The notes under the pieces were generated by a model that worked only from the letters and a program-made list of their open reading frames with translations, was not told the DNA's origin and did no database searches. DNA of 64,000 bases from Catellatospora methionotrophica (GTDB lineage Bacteria > Actinomycetota > Actinomycetes > Mycobacteriales > Micromonosporaceae). This document shows positions 52,935-61,931 of the stretch, one piece after another. Each line of letters starts with the position of its first letter. The stretch's first letter is position 1. Position numbers and translations under genes: made by a program. The stretch covers positions 62,001-126,000 of the forward strand of contig NZ_JAAOTJ010000009.1 in NCBI RefSeq assembly GCF_011297335.1. Reading direction: 5' to 3'.

Positions 52935-53882
52935 TCAGATCCAGCCGCGACGCGCGGCGATGGCCCCGGCCTGGAAGCGGTTGGCGGCGCCCAGGAGTTC
53001 GTAGAGGCGGCTGATGCGGCGGCGCATGGTGCGCACTGACCAGTCGAGCTGGCGGGCGACGGCCTCGTCCTTCAGGCCGCTGACCAGCAGGGTGAGCAGG
53101 GCGCGGTCCTCCTCGGAGACCGGGTCCTCGACCGGGGCGAGCAGGGGCACGGCCGCGCGCCAGCACATCTCCCAGTAGTCGATGAGCCCGTCGAGCAGCG
53201 TGGACGGGCGGATGACGGCGGCCCTGACCTCGGACAGGTCCAGGGACAGCGGCATCAGGGCGATGCGGCGGTCGGCGATGGCGAGTTTGATGCGCAGGCC
53301 GGGTAGCACGCGGGCCTGCTCGCCGTGGCTGATCAGCTCGCGGATGTCGTCGAGGACGCCGGGCCACTCCAGGGCCTCGGGGGCGTACACGGCGCGGTAG
53401 TGCACGCCGCGCGCGATGCCGGTCTGCTCGATCGGGTTCGACGTGGTCAGCGCGTACGGCGGCCGGTCCAGGGTGATGACCTCCTCGCGGGCCTCCTGCT
53501 GGATCTGGACGAACCACCGGCCCAGCGCCTCGCTGCCGGTGACGATCTCGATCTCCTCGCCGGTGCCGGAGTTCGCGGCGGCGAACAGCAGTGCGAGCTG
53601 CCCGGCCGCCGCCTGGACCTGGTCCAGTTCGGCCGAACGGGCGCGGACCAGGGCGGCGACGGCGGCCTGCGGTTCGATCGCGGCATAGCGGCGGCGGTTG
53701 CCCGCCAGCCGCCCGACCAGACCGTGGTCGCGCAGCCGGTCCAGGGCGCGGGCGACCCGATCGGACGAGCAGCCGAGTTCCTCGGCCAGGTCGCCGGGGG
53801 CGGCGGTGCGGCGGACGAGAATGGCCCGGTAGACGGCCTCGTCGAAGGGGTCGACACCGGCGGGGGTGAGGTCGGAGGGCAT
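52935..53882 (-). CDS. Transcriptional regulator with TrmB-like N-terminus and LuxR-type HTH
   Basis: DNA-binding protein of 315 aa with two HTH elements. An N-terminal winged helix (about 10-75, FDEAVYRAILVRRTAAPGDLAEELG) is of TrmB type. The centre (about 90-235) resembles a phospholipase-D-like sensor fold found in such regulators. A C-terminal LuxR-type HTH (about 245-310) reads EEDRALLTLLVSGLKDEAVARQLDWSVRTMRRRISRLYELLG. Proteins with this layout are common in actinomycetes and mostly unstudied. ATG 53882 gives the expected N-terminus. It is divergent from the subtilase gene (91-bp gap), which it might control. Confidence 0.85.
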   Translation of the reverse strand: MPSDLTPAGVDPFDEAVYRAILVRRTAAPGDLAEELGCSSDRVARALDRLRDHGLVGRLAGNRRRYAAIEPQAAVAALVRARSAELDQVQAAAGQLALLFAAANSGTGEEIEIVTGSEALGRWFVQIQQEAREEVITLDRPPYALTTSNPIEQTGIARGVHYRAVYAPEALEWPGVLDDIRELISHGEQARVLPGLRIKLAIADRRIALMPLSLDLSEVRAAVIRPSTLLDGLIDYWEMCWRAAVPLLAPVEDPVSEEDRALLTLLVSGLKDEAVARQLDWSVRTMRRRISRLYELLGAANRFQAGAIAARRGWI

Positions 53883-53973
53883 AAGCCGATCTTGGCCTAA
53901 CAGTGCCACCGGCAGCAACGGGCCAGCGGAGATCATTGCGCCGAACAGCCGATGACCGTTAGACCGCTTAGCT

Positions 53974-56900
53974 ATGAAACTCCCCCCTCGTTTTTGGGCG
54001 GCCGGGCTGACAGCCGTGGTCGTCACCGGAACGCTCTCGGTGTGGTCCCCGGCCGACGCCGCCACCCCGGCGCCACAGCGGCGGGTCATCGTGCTGCTGG
54101 CCGGCGACGCGGCGGTGGCGTCCGCCCCGGCCGGCGCGCTGCGTGACGCGGCCGGTGCGGCCCAGGTCACCGGCGCGCGCAAGGCGGTGCAGGACCGCCA
54201 GCGCGCCTTCCTCGACGGCGCCCGCGGCAAGGGCCTGCGGCTGACCCGCGAACGCCCGCTGGGCCTGCTGGTCAACGCGGTCGCCGCCACGGTGCCCGCC
54301 GACGACGTAGCGCGGCTGTCCGCGCTGCCGGGCGTGCTCGCCGTGGTCCCGGACGCCCCGGTGCGCTCGCACACCGACGTGAGCGTGCCGCTGATCGGCG
54401 CGACCGAGGTCTGGAAGCGGCAGGACGCCACCGGCAACCCGGCCAAGGGCCAGGGCGTGACCGTCGCCGTCATCGACAGCGGCGTCGACTACAGCCACCC
54501 CGACCTCGGCGGCGGCATGGGCGAGGGGTTCAAGGTCGTCGGCGGGTACGACTTCGTCAACGGCGACGCCGATCCGATGGACGACAACGGGCACGGCACC
54601 CACGTGGCGGGCATCATCGCGGGCCGGGCGGCCACGCCGGGCGGCATCACCGGCGTCGCGCCGGAGGCGAGCCTGCTGGCGTACAAGGTGATGAACGAGT
54701 GGGGCGAGGGCTACACCTCGGACATCGTCGCAGGCATCGAGGCGGCGGCCGACCCGGCCAACCCGCACCGCGCCGACGTGATCAACATGAGCCTCGGCGG
54801 CTACGGCGACGGCCTCGACCCGCTCGGCATGGCCGCCACCGCGGCCACCCGGGCCGGTGTCGTGGTCGTGGCCTCGGCGGGCAACAGCGGCCCCGGCCGG
54901 GACACGGTCGGCACCCCGGCCGCCGCCGACGGCGTCATCGCCGTGGGCGCGTCCACCAGCAACATGGTGCTGCCCACCGCGTACGTCGGCGGGGTGCGCC
55001 TGCAGACGTACCGGGGCGTGCTGTCGGCGAACCCGGCGGCCAAGCCGGTCACCGGCCGCCTGGTCGACGCGGGTTACGGCAGCCCCGAGGAGCTGGCCAC
55101 GCTCGGCGACCTGCGCGGCAAGGTGGTGCGGGTCAACGGCTTCGCCGCACCGGCGCTCGACTACCTGTCCCAGTGGGAGCTGGACCTGGCCAAGGAGCTG
55201 GAGCGGCGCGGCGCGGTCGCGGTGATCTCGGGCCAGGCCGACTCCGGTCCGGTCGTCGCCGCCGCCGAGGGCTCCGTCCCGGTCGCGCCGTCGACCAGCC
55301 TGCCCCAGGGGCTGATCGGCACGCAGGCGTCCGGTGACCTGTACCGGATGGACAAGATCGTCGTGCTCGGCATGGACGGCACGCAGTTCGCCGAGCTGAG
55401 CACGCGGCTGGAGGCCGGACCGGTCAACGTCACGATCAAGGGCGAGAACGTCACCGACCGGATCGCCGCGTTCTCCTCGCGCGGCCCGTCGCCGCGCTTC
55501 GGCCTCAAGCCCGACCTGGTCGCGCCGGGTGTGGGCATCCGCTCGACGGTGCCGACCGCGCTGTTCGGGCCGGGGCAGTACCTGATGTCCGGCACCTCGA
55601 TGGCCGCCCCGCACGTCGCGGGCGCTGCCGCGCTGCTACGCCAGCTGCACCCGGGGCAGGACCCCGCCGAGGTGCTGGCGACGCTGGTCGGCTCGGCCAA
55701 GCCGGTCGGCGGCACCCCGACGGCGTACGGCTCCGGCCGGCTCGACGTGGCCGCCGCCGCCCGCACCACGCTCACCGCGAACCCCGCGTCGGTCTCGTTC
55801 GGCCTCGCCGACCTGGGCGGCCCGACCGTCGGCGGCACCGCCACGGTGACCCTGCGCAACTCGGGCACCCGCGCGACGACTGTGCGCCTGCGCGGCGACA
55901 GCAGGTCCGTCACCGTCAAGCCGGACCGGGTCACCGTCGCGGCCGGACGGACCGCCAAGGTCACCGTCACGCTGCGCGCCAAGCGCCCCGCCGGGGACAC
56001 CGAGCTGTCCGGCGTGATCACCGCCGACGGCGGCGCGGGCCGCGTCGCCCGGGTCCCGTACCTGCTGGTCGTCCGCCCGCTGATCGTATCCGCGACGCCT
56101 GACCCGAGCGACGGCCACAGCACCGTGTGGGTCGGCTCGCCGACTCCGCTGACCGCCCCGCCCGTCGTCACCGTCACCCCGCCGCACGGCCGCGCGTACA
56201 CCGTCACGGCCACGCACCAGCACGACAACGTCTACACGGCCGCCCTGACCGGCGAGCAGTCCGGCGGGTACGCCGTCGCCGTGCGCGGCACCGCCGCCAC
56301 CGGCCAGCGCCTGATCGGGGCGAGCGGCTTCGAGGTGATCCCCGCCGACGTACGCCGCGACAAGTGGGAGCCGGTCGGCCCGAACGGCACCGGCGGGCAG
56401 CTCGCCGTCACCCCGGCCGACGGGGCGCTCGGCGTCATGACCACCGACTACAAGGCGGGCCCCTGGCTCACCACCGACCACGGCGCGAACTGGAGCCAGC
56501 TCAACCGGCTCCCGGTCGCCGGGTCCGCGGGCATCGCCACGCCCGTGCTCGACACGAAGAACGCGTCACGCTGGTGGTACGCCGTCAACGACCCGCAGAC
56601 CGGCGGCAAGATCCTGCGTACCACCGACAGGGGCCGCACCTGGCAGACGCTGCCCACCCCGAGCGGCTGGGTCGACGCGCTGGTCGCCGACGCGCAGTCC
56701 CGCGTGCTGGTGGCGGTTGTCAGCGGCACGCTGCTGACCAGCGTCGACGGCGGCGACACCTGGACGCCGCAGCAGACCAGCCTGCCGGGCGAGATCGCGT
56801 ACGCGGCGATCGGCGGCGACGACCTCTACCTCGCCACGCACGACGGCGTGTGGAAGCTGCCCGCGGTCACCTCCGGCACGCCGGGCACCGCGACGCAGGT

Positions 56901-58149
56901 GTACGACAGCGCGTCGAAGTACGTCGCCGGGCTCGTCGCCGACGAGGGCGTCGTCGCGGCCTCGGTGTGGACCGAGGGCGTCGTCGGCTCCCACGACGGC
57001 GGCAAGACCTGGTCCACCCTGTACAGCCGCGAGTTCGGCCTGCACACGATGCGCACCTCCGGCGGCGACCTGTACGTGTCGACCCTGTCCGGCGAGGGCC
57101 TGCTCAGCCACGACCACGGCCGCACCTGGCAGACGGTGCCCCTGCCCACGCACGACGCGCTGTTCACCGACTACGACCGCTGGGCCGACGGCACGTCGAC
57201 CACGGCCACCTCGGCCGGGCTGTACACGATGGAGCAGGGCGGTTACCGCCGCCTCGGCGTGCAGGGCACCACGGTGTACGACCTCGCGGTAGTCGGCGGG
57301 GACCTGCTCGCGGGCACCGAGAACGGCCTCTACCGCACGGCCTGGCCCGCGGCGGGCCCCGACTGGGGCGTGGCCGAGGGCGAGGGCTGGATCGGCGCGG
57401 GCGCGGAGTTCGTCGCCGTGTCCCCGGCCGACCCGAAGCTGGTCTGGAAGATCCGCCGGGCCGCCTGGGGCGACCAGTTCATGTTCGGCCGCAGCACCGA
57501 CGGCGGCCGGACCTGGACCGAGGTCTTCACCGGCACCGAGAAGCCGACCGCGCTGCTGATCCACCCCGCCGACGACGACCGGGTGTACGCCGCCTTCGAG
57601 CGCATGTCCGGCCAGGGCCTCACCGTCACCGTGGACGGCGGCCAGACGTGGAAGAACCTGTACCTCGACGAGCGGGTCAACGCGCTGGCCGGTGACCCGG
57701 CCAACGCCAAGCGGCTGTGGCTGGGCATGAACAGCGGCCTCTACCGCTCCGACGACGGCGGCACGACCCTGACCAAGGTCGCCGACGGCCAGGTCACCGC
57801 CCTGCGCGTCGAGGCGAAGCGGATCGTGGTGGGCGGCCCGTCCATCCGGATCAGCACCGACGGCGGCCGGACCTTCCGCACCGCCGACACCGGCCCGCTG
57901 GGCCTGATGGTGTCCGACTTCGCCGCCAAGGGCGACACCCTCTACGCGGCCACCACCACGTGGTCCGAGTACGGCCTGGCCAAGGGCGGCCGGGGCGTCC
58001 TGCGCAGCACCGACAACGGCCGGACCTGGCACAACATCTCCTCCGGCCTGCAGAACCGCGACGTCACCACGCTCGCCGTCAGCCCCGACGGCCGCTGGCT
58101 CTTCGCAGGCACCCTCCGCGGCGGCATCCACCGCATCCCGCTCCACTGA
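53974..58149 (+). CDS. Secreted subtilase with C-terminal Asp-box beta-propeller
   Basis: Exported S8 protease of 1391 aa. Signal peptide about 1-31; inhibitor I9-type prodomain about 36-125. The catalytic triad is Asp168 (VAVIDSGVDYSHP), His207 (NGHGTHVAG) and Ser542 (SGTSMAAPHVAG), with a PA-type insertion at about 350-480. A beta-sandwich of FnIII-like type spans about 600-700. From about 800 to the end there are at least nine Asp-box-like repeats, such as TTDRGRTWQTL, SVDGGDTWTPQ, SHDGGKTWSTL, STDGGRTWTEV and STDNGRTWHNI, forming a sialidase/VPS10-like propeller. No ribosome binding site is seen before the ATG. Most subtilases stop before or just after the FnIII domain, so the propeller is notable and probably binds a polymer. 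Confidence 0.92.
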   Translation: MKLPPRFWAAGLTAVVVTGTLSVWSPADAATPAPQRRVIVLLAGDAAVASAPAGALRDAAGAAQVTGARKAVQDRQRAFLDGARGKGLRLTRERPLGLLVNAVAATVPADDVARLSALPGVLAVVPDAPVRSHTDVSVPLIGATEVWKRQDATGNPAKGQGVTVAVIDSGVDYSHPDLGGGMGEGFKVVGGYDFVNGDADPMDDNGHGTHVAGIIAGRAATPGGITGVAPEASLLAYKVMNEWGEGYTSDIVAGIEAAADPANPHRADVINMSLGGYGDGLDPLGMAATAATRAGVVVVASAGNSGPGRDTVGTPAAADGVIAVGASTSNMVLPTAYVGGVRLQTYRGVLSANPAAKPVTGRLVDAGYGSPEELATLGDLRGKVVRVNGFAAPALDYLSQWELDLAKELERRGAVAVISGQADSGPVVAAAEGSVPVAPSTSLPQGLIGTQASGDLYRMDKIVVLGMDGTQFAELSTRLEAGPVNVTIKGENVTDRIAAFSSRGPSPRFGLKPDLVAPGVGIRSTVPTALFGPGQYLMSGTSMAAPHVAGAAALLRQLHPGQDPAEVLATLVGSAKPVGGTPTAYGSGRLDVAAAARTTLTANPASVSFGLADLGGPTVGGTATVTLRNSGTRATTVRLRGDSRSVTVKPDRVTVAAGRTAKVTVTLRAKRPAGDTELSGVITADGGAGRVARVPYLLVVRPLIVSATPDPSDGHSTVWVGSPTPLTAPPVVTVTPPHGRAYTVTATHQHDNVYTAALTGEQSGGYAVAVRGTAATGQRLIGASGFEVIPADVRRDKWEPVGPNGTGGQLAVTPADGALGVMTTDYKAGPWLTTDHGANWSQLNRLPVAGSAGIATPVLDTKNASRWWYAVNDPQTGGKILRTTDRGRTWQTLPTPSGWVDALVADAQSRVLVAVVSGTLLTSVDGGDTWTPQQTSLPGEIAYAAIGGDDLYLATHDGVWKLPAVTSGTPGTATQVYDSASKYVAGLVADEGVVAASVWTEGVVGSHDGGKTWSTLYSREFGLHTMRTSGGDLYVSTLSGEGLLSHDHGRTWQTVPLPTHDALFTDYDRWADGTSTTATSAGLYTMEQGGYRRLGVQGTTVYDLAVVGGDLLAGTENGLYRTAWPAAGPDWGVAEGEGWIGAGAEFVAVSPADPKLVWKIRRAAWGDQFMFGRSTDGGRTWTEVFTGTEKPTALLIHPADDDRVYAAFERMSGQGLTVTVDGGQTWKNLYLDERVNALAGDPANAKRLWLGMNSGLYRSDDGGTTLTKVADGQVTALRVEAKRIVVGGPSIRISTDGGRTFRTADTGPLGLMVSDFAAKGDTLYAATTTWSEYGLAKGGRGVLRSTDNGRTWHNISSGLQNRDVTTLAVSPDGRWLFAGTLRGGIHRIPLH

Positions 58150-58157
58150 ACACGGGA

Positions 58158-58196
58158 AGGGCGCCTTCCCGACGCGTAGCGTCAAGAAGGCGCCCT
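58158..58196. terminator. Hairpin AAGGGCGCCTTC type between convergent genes
   Basis: AGGGCGCCTTC (58158-58168) pairs with GAAGGCGCCCT (58186-58196) across 17 nt, and flanking GGGA/TCCCT extend it imperfectly. It is related in sequence to the hairpin at 4403-4450. It probably terminates the subtilase and dehydratase genes. Confidence 0.6.
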
Positions 58197-58210
58197 CCCT
58201 TTCTGGTGAC

Positions 58211-59950
58211 TCAGTGGGAGTCGCGGGGGACCTCGGAGCCGCGGCAGCCGGTGAGGAAGTCGAAGTCGGCGCCCTGGTCGGCCTGCTGTACGTGGGCGCG
58301 GTAGAGCCAGCGGTAACCCGACCGGTCCGCGGCCTGTGGGCGATCGGTCCAGGCCACGGCCCGCCGGGTCAGCTCCTCGTCGGGGACCAGCAGGTCGAGG
58401 GTGCGTCCCGGCACGTCGAGCCGGATCAGGTCACCGGTCCGGACCAGGGCGAGCGGCCCGCCGACGGCCGCCTCGGGGGACACGTGCAGGACCACGGTGC
58501 CGAAGCCGGTGCCGCTCATCCGGCCGTCGCTGATCCGTACCATGTCGGTCACGCCCTGCCGCAGCAGCCGGGTCGGGATCGGCACGTTGGCCACCTCGGG
58601 CATGCCGGGGTATCCCTTCGGCCCCGCGCCACGGACCACGATCACGTCCTCGGCCGACATGTCCAGGTCGTCGTCGTCGCATACCGCGTGGTAGTCCTCG
58701 GGCGACTCGAAGACGACGGCGCGTCCCTCGTGGACCAGCAGGTGCGGCGAGGCCGCCGACTGCTTGAGCACCGCGCCGCGCGGGCACAGGTTGCCGCCCA
58801 GCACGGCCGTGCCGCTGCCCGCCGCCTGCAGCGGCTCGTCCCACGGGCGGATCACGTCGTCGTTCCAGCAGGCGGCCGCGGCGGACTCCGCGCCGATCCC
58901 GCGCCCGGTGACGGTGACCGCGTCGCCGTGCAGCAGCCCGGCCTCGGCCAGCCGTCGCAGCACCACCGGCAGCCCGCCCGCGTAGCAGAAGTCCTCCATC
59001 AGGAACCGGCCCGTCGGCATCAGGTCGACCAGCGTGGGCACCCGCCGGACCAGCGCGTCGAAGTCGCCGAGGCTCAGCTCGACCCCGACCCGCCCGGCCA
59101 GCGCGAGCAGGTGCAGCACCGCGTTGGTCGAACCCCCGATCGCCGCGTTGGCGCGAATGGCGTTCTCGAACGCCGCGCGGGTCAGCACCGCACTGGGCCG
59201 CAGATCCTCCTCGACCATCGCCACAATGCGCCGCCCGGCGGCCTGGGCCGTCTCGTACCGGCGGGCGTCGACCGCGGGCCAGCTCGCCGAACCTGGCAGC
59301 TGCATACCGAGCGCCTCGGCCAGGCACGCCATGGTCGAGGCGGTGCCCATCGTCATGCAGTGGCCGTTGGAGCGGGCCATGCAGCCCTCGGCGACCGCGC
59401 ACTCGGCGGCGCTCATCCGGCCCGCCTTGACCTCGGCCTCGAACTTCCACACGTGCGTGCCGGAGCCGACGTCCGCGCCCTGGAACTTGCCGTTGAGCAT
59501 CGGCCCGCCGGTCACCATGATCGCGGGCAGGTCCACGCTCGCCGCCGCCATCAGCAGGCCCGGCGTGGTCTTGTCGCAGCCGGACAGCAGCACCACGCCG
59601 TCGAGCGGGTTGGCGCGCATCAGCTCCTCGCCCACCATCGCGACCAGGTTGCGGTACAGCATCGCGGTCGGGCGCATCAGCGTCTCGCCGGTCGCCATCA
59701 CCGGGAAGACCAGCGGGAAGCCGCCCGCCTGCCAGACGCCCTGCTTCACGGACTCGGCGACCCGGTCCAGGTGGGCGTTGCACGGGGCCAGCTCCGACCA
59801 GGTCGAGGCGATGCCGATGACCGGCCGCCCGTCGAAGACCTCAGGGCCGTGGCCCTGGTTACGCATCCAGGACCGGTACACCATGCCCGAACGCCCCTGC
59901 GCGCCGAACCACTCCTGACTGCGCCGCGCCGGCTCGGCCCCCGCGTCCAT
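58211..59950 (-). CDS. IlvD/Edd-family sugar-acid dehydratase (pentonate dehydratase-like)
   Basis: Fe-S dehydratase of 579 aa. It opens with GMVYRSWMRNQGHGPE, diagnostic of the sugar-acid branch rather than IlvD. Three cluster cysteines are visible: Cys57 (ELAPCNAHL), Cys125 (LLSGCDKTTPG) and Cys198 (NGHCMTMGTAST). ISDGRMSGTGFGTVVLH carries the catalytic Ser. The likely reaction is arabinonate or xylonate to 2-keto-3-deoxy-pentonate. It is divergent from an FAH-fold enzyme of the type that performs the next dehydration. ATG 59950 is preferred over a longer frame because GGAGG lies 5 nt upstream. Confidence 0.9.
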   Translation of the reverse strand: MDAGAEPARRSQEWFGAQGRSGMVYRSWMRNQGHGPEVFDGRPVIGIASTWSELAPCNAHLDRVAESVKQGVWQAGGFPLVFPVMATGETLMRPTAMLYRNLVAMVGEELMRANPLDGVVLLSGCDKTTPGLLMAAASVDLPAIMVTGGPMLNGKFQGADVGSGTHVWKFEAEVKAGRMSAAECAVAEGCMARSNGHCMTMGTASTMACLAEALGMQLPGSASWPAVDARRYETAQAAGRRIVAMVEEDLRPSAVLTRAAFENAIRANAAIGGSTNAVLHLLALAGRVGVELSLGDFDALVRRVPTLVDLMPTGRFLMEDFCYAGGLPVVLRRLAEAGLLHGDAVTVTGRGIGAESAAAACWNDDVIRPWDEPLQAAGSGTAVLGGNLCPRGAVLKQSAASPHLLVHEGRAVVFESPEDYHAVCDDDDLDMSAEDVIVVRGAGPKGYPGMPEVANVPIPTRLLRQGVTDMVRISDGRMSGTGFGTVVLHVSPEAAVGGPLALVRTGDLIRLDVPGRTLDLLVPDEELTRRAVAWTDRPQAADRSGYRWLYRAHVQQADQGADFDFLTGCRGSEVPRDSH

Positions 59951-60022
59951 GTCCACCTCCGGGCCGTGCGCGAAGGTGCGGTGCCCGCCACGGACGCGCT
60001 GGGTTTTCGTGTATCGCCACAC

Positions 60023-60028
60023 TAGGGT
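60023..60028 (+). promoter_or_regulatory. Leaderless -10 (TAGGGT)
   Basis: TAGGGT ends 8 nt before the ATG at 60037, the same spacing and hexamer as at 15384; no ribosome binding site is present. Confidence 0.55.
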
Positions 60029-60036
60029 CTGCTGGC

Positions 60037-60927
60037 ATGTCCGCACCACACACGGCCGTGAACATCGTCCGATACCGGGTGGCCGATGCGCCGGAGGTGC
60101 GTATCGGGCTGCACGCCGACGGCGAGGTCACTGAGCTGCGCGGCGTCGCGTCGCTGGCTGAGCTGTGGCGGCTGCCGCTGGCGGAGTTGCGCGACCTGCT
60201 GACCCGGCACGAGCCGGGACCGGCGCTGCCGCTGGCGCGGGTGCGGCTGCTCGCTCCGGTCGACGGGACCACCGAGGTATGGGCCAGCGGCGTCACCTAC
60301 CGCGTCTCCCGCGAGGCGCGGGTCGAGGAGAGCGAGCGCGCCGCCGACGTGTACCAGCTCGTCTACGAAGCGGCCCGCCCCGAACTGTTCTTCAAGTCGG
60401 CGGCGTGGCGGGTGCGCGGCCCCGGTGAGCCGATCGGCGTACGCGCGGACTCCGAGGTGGACGTTCCCGAACCCGAGCTCGCCCTGGTGGTCAACCGGTT
60501 CGGCGAGATCGTCGGGTACACGATCTGCGACGACGTGTCGTCGCGCACCATCGAGGGCGAGAATCCGCTGTACCTGCCCCAGGCGAAGATCTACTTCGGG
60601 GCGTGCGCGCTCGGTCCCTGGATCACGCCCGTGTGGGCGGTGGCTGATCCGTACGACCTGGACATCGCGCTGGCCATCACCCGCGACGGCGGCACCGCCT
60701 GGCAGGGCACGGCCAGCACCTCGCAGCTGCACCGGCGGCTCGACGACCTGGTCGGCTATCTGATGCGGGGCGATGTGCACCCCGACGGCGTGGTGCTGTC
60801 CACCGGCACCTGCCTCGTGCCGCCCACGCCGTTCAGCCTGCGCGACGGCGACACCGTACAGATCACCATCGGCACGATCGGCACCCTGGCCAACCCGGTC
60901 CGGCGCGGCCTGCCCCCCGGAGCCTGA
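60037..60927 (+). CDS. FAH-fold hydrolase, 2-keto-3-deoxypentonate dehydratase-like
   Basis: Fumarylacetoacetate-hydrolase-fold protein of 296 aa. The N-terminal cap (1-75) precedes the core with metal ligands expected at Glu145/Glu147 (DVPEPELALVV) and Asp165/166 (ICDDVSSR). The phrase TIEGENPLYLPQAKIYFG is characteristic of the 2-keto-3-deoxy-D-arabinonate dehydratase group, which yields 2-oxoglutarate semialdehyde. Divergence from a pentonate dehydratase supports that role. The oxidising sugar dehydrogenase and semialdehyde dehydrogenase are not in the window. The transcript appears leaderless. A beta-lactamase-fold gene follows after one base. Confidence 0.87.
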   Translation: MSAPHTAVNIVRYRVADAPEVRIGLHADGEVTELRGVASLAELWRLPLAELRDLLTRHEPGPALPLARVRLLAPVDGTTEVWASGVTYRVSREARVEESERAADVYQLVYEAARPELFFKSAAWRVRGPGEPIGVRADSEVDVPEPELALVVNRFGEIVGYTICDDVSSRTIEGENPLYLPQAKIYFGACALGPWITPVWAVADPYDLDIALAITRDGGTAWQGTASTSQLHRRLDDLVGYLMRGDVHPDGVVLSTGTCLVPPTPFSLRDGDTVQITIGTIGTLANPVRRGLPPGA

Positions 60928-60928
60928 G

Positions 60929-61915
60929 TTGACCGTGTACGACGAGATCAGGCGGCTGATGGCGGCCGCGCCCATGCCCGCGGTGGCGGTCAGCGTCTTC
61001 GACCGCACGGCGACCCGGTTCAGCGAGGTCACCGGCACAGCCGACCGCACCACCGGCAGACCGGTCGGCAGCGACGACTGGTGGGACCTGGCCAGCGTGA
61101 CCAAGACGCTGGTGACCCTGCCCGAGGTGCTGGCACACCTCGACCTCGACCGCCCGCTCGCCGACGTATGGGCCCGCGCTGACGGCCACCCGGTCGGCCG
61201 GGCGACGGTTGCCCAGCTGCTCTCCCACCAGGCAGGCCTGCCCGCCGTACGGCAGTTCTTCCGGACGGCCGCGACGCGGGACGAGATCGTCGCGCAGGCG
61301 GTGGCTACTCCGCTGGCACGGGAGCCCGGTGGCGAGGCCGAGTACAGCGATCTCGGGTTTCTGCTGCTCGGCGAGGCGGTCCAGGACCACACCGGGGTGA
61401 GCCTCGACGAGCTGGCCCGGCGGCGCAGCGGCCTGAGGTTCGGGCCGGTGCCGGGATCGGCCGTGGCCACCGAGCAGTGCGCCTGGCGCGGGCGGCTGGT
61501 CGTCGGCGAGGTGCACGACGAGAACGCGTACGCCATGGGCGGGGTGGCCGGCCAGGCCGGCGGGTTCGGCACCCTCGCCCAGGTCACCGCTGCGGCACAG
61601 TCCTGGCTGGCGGGCACCGTGCTGCCCGCACACCTGCACCGCGCCGCCACCCGGTGCTGGGCGGAGAACAGCGCGGACGAGCGCTTCGGCCTCGGCTGGT
61701 GGCTCCCACCGACCCGCGGCATCGGCGGCCACCACGCGGGCGTGGACTCCTACGGCTGCTCAGGCTTCGTCGGCAACCGCATCTGGCTCGAACCCGCCCG
61801 CGACTACGGCGTCGTCATCCTCAGCAACCGCGTACACCCCTCCCGTGACCACCCGGAACCTTTCCGCGACTGGTGCGCCACCCTCCTCGACACGATCGCC
61901 ACCCACCACCCCTGA
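60929..61915 (+). CDS. Serine hydrolase of the beta-lactamase/penicillin-binding fold
   Basis: Protein of 328 aa, class C beta-lactamase/esterase-like. The S-x-x-K motif is ASVTKTL with Ser56 and Lys59, the Tyr motif is YSDLGF, and the third motif is probably HHAGVDS near the C-terminus. LLSHQAGLPA is a common family landmark. There is no signal peptide, so it is a cytoplasmic esterase or aminopeptidase rather than a resistance enzyme. TTG 60929 is chosen because GGAG (60919-60922) is 6 nt before it; GTG 60935 is the alternative. It starts one base after the FAH gene and may act on a lactone or ester of the same pathway, which is speculative. Confidence 0.87.
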   Translation: MTVYDEIRRLMAAAPMPAVAVSVFDRTATRFSEVTGTADRTTGRPVGSDDWWDLASVTKTLVTLPEVLAHLDLDRPLADVWARADGHPVGRATVAQLLSHQAGLPAVRQFFRTAATRDEIVAQAVATPLAREPGGEAEYSDLGFLLLGEAVQDHTGVSLDELARRRSGLRFGPVPGSAVATEQCAWRGRLVVGEVHDENAYAMGGVAGQAGGFGTLAQVTAAAQSWLAGTVLPAHLHRAATRCWAENSADERFGLGWWLPPTRGIGGHHAGVDSYGCSGFVGNRIWLEPARDYGVVILSNRVHPSRDHPEPFRDWCATLLDTIATHHP

Positions 61916-61931
61916 CCGCGCCGGGCGCGGG

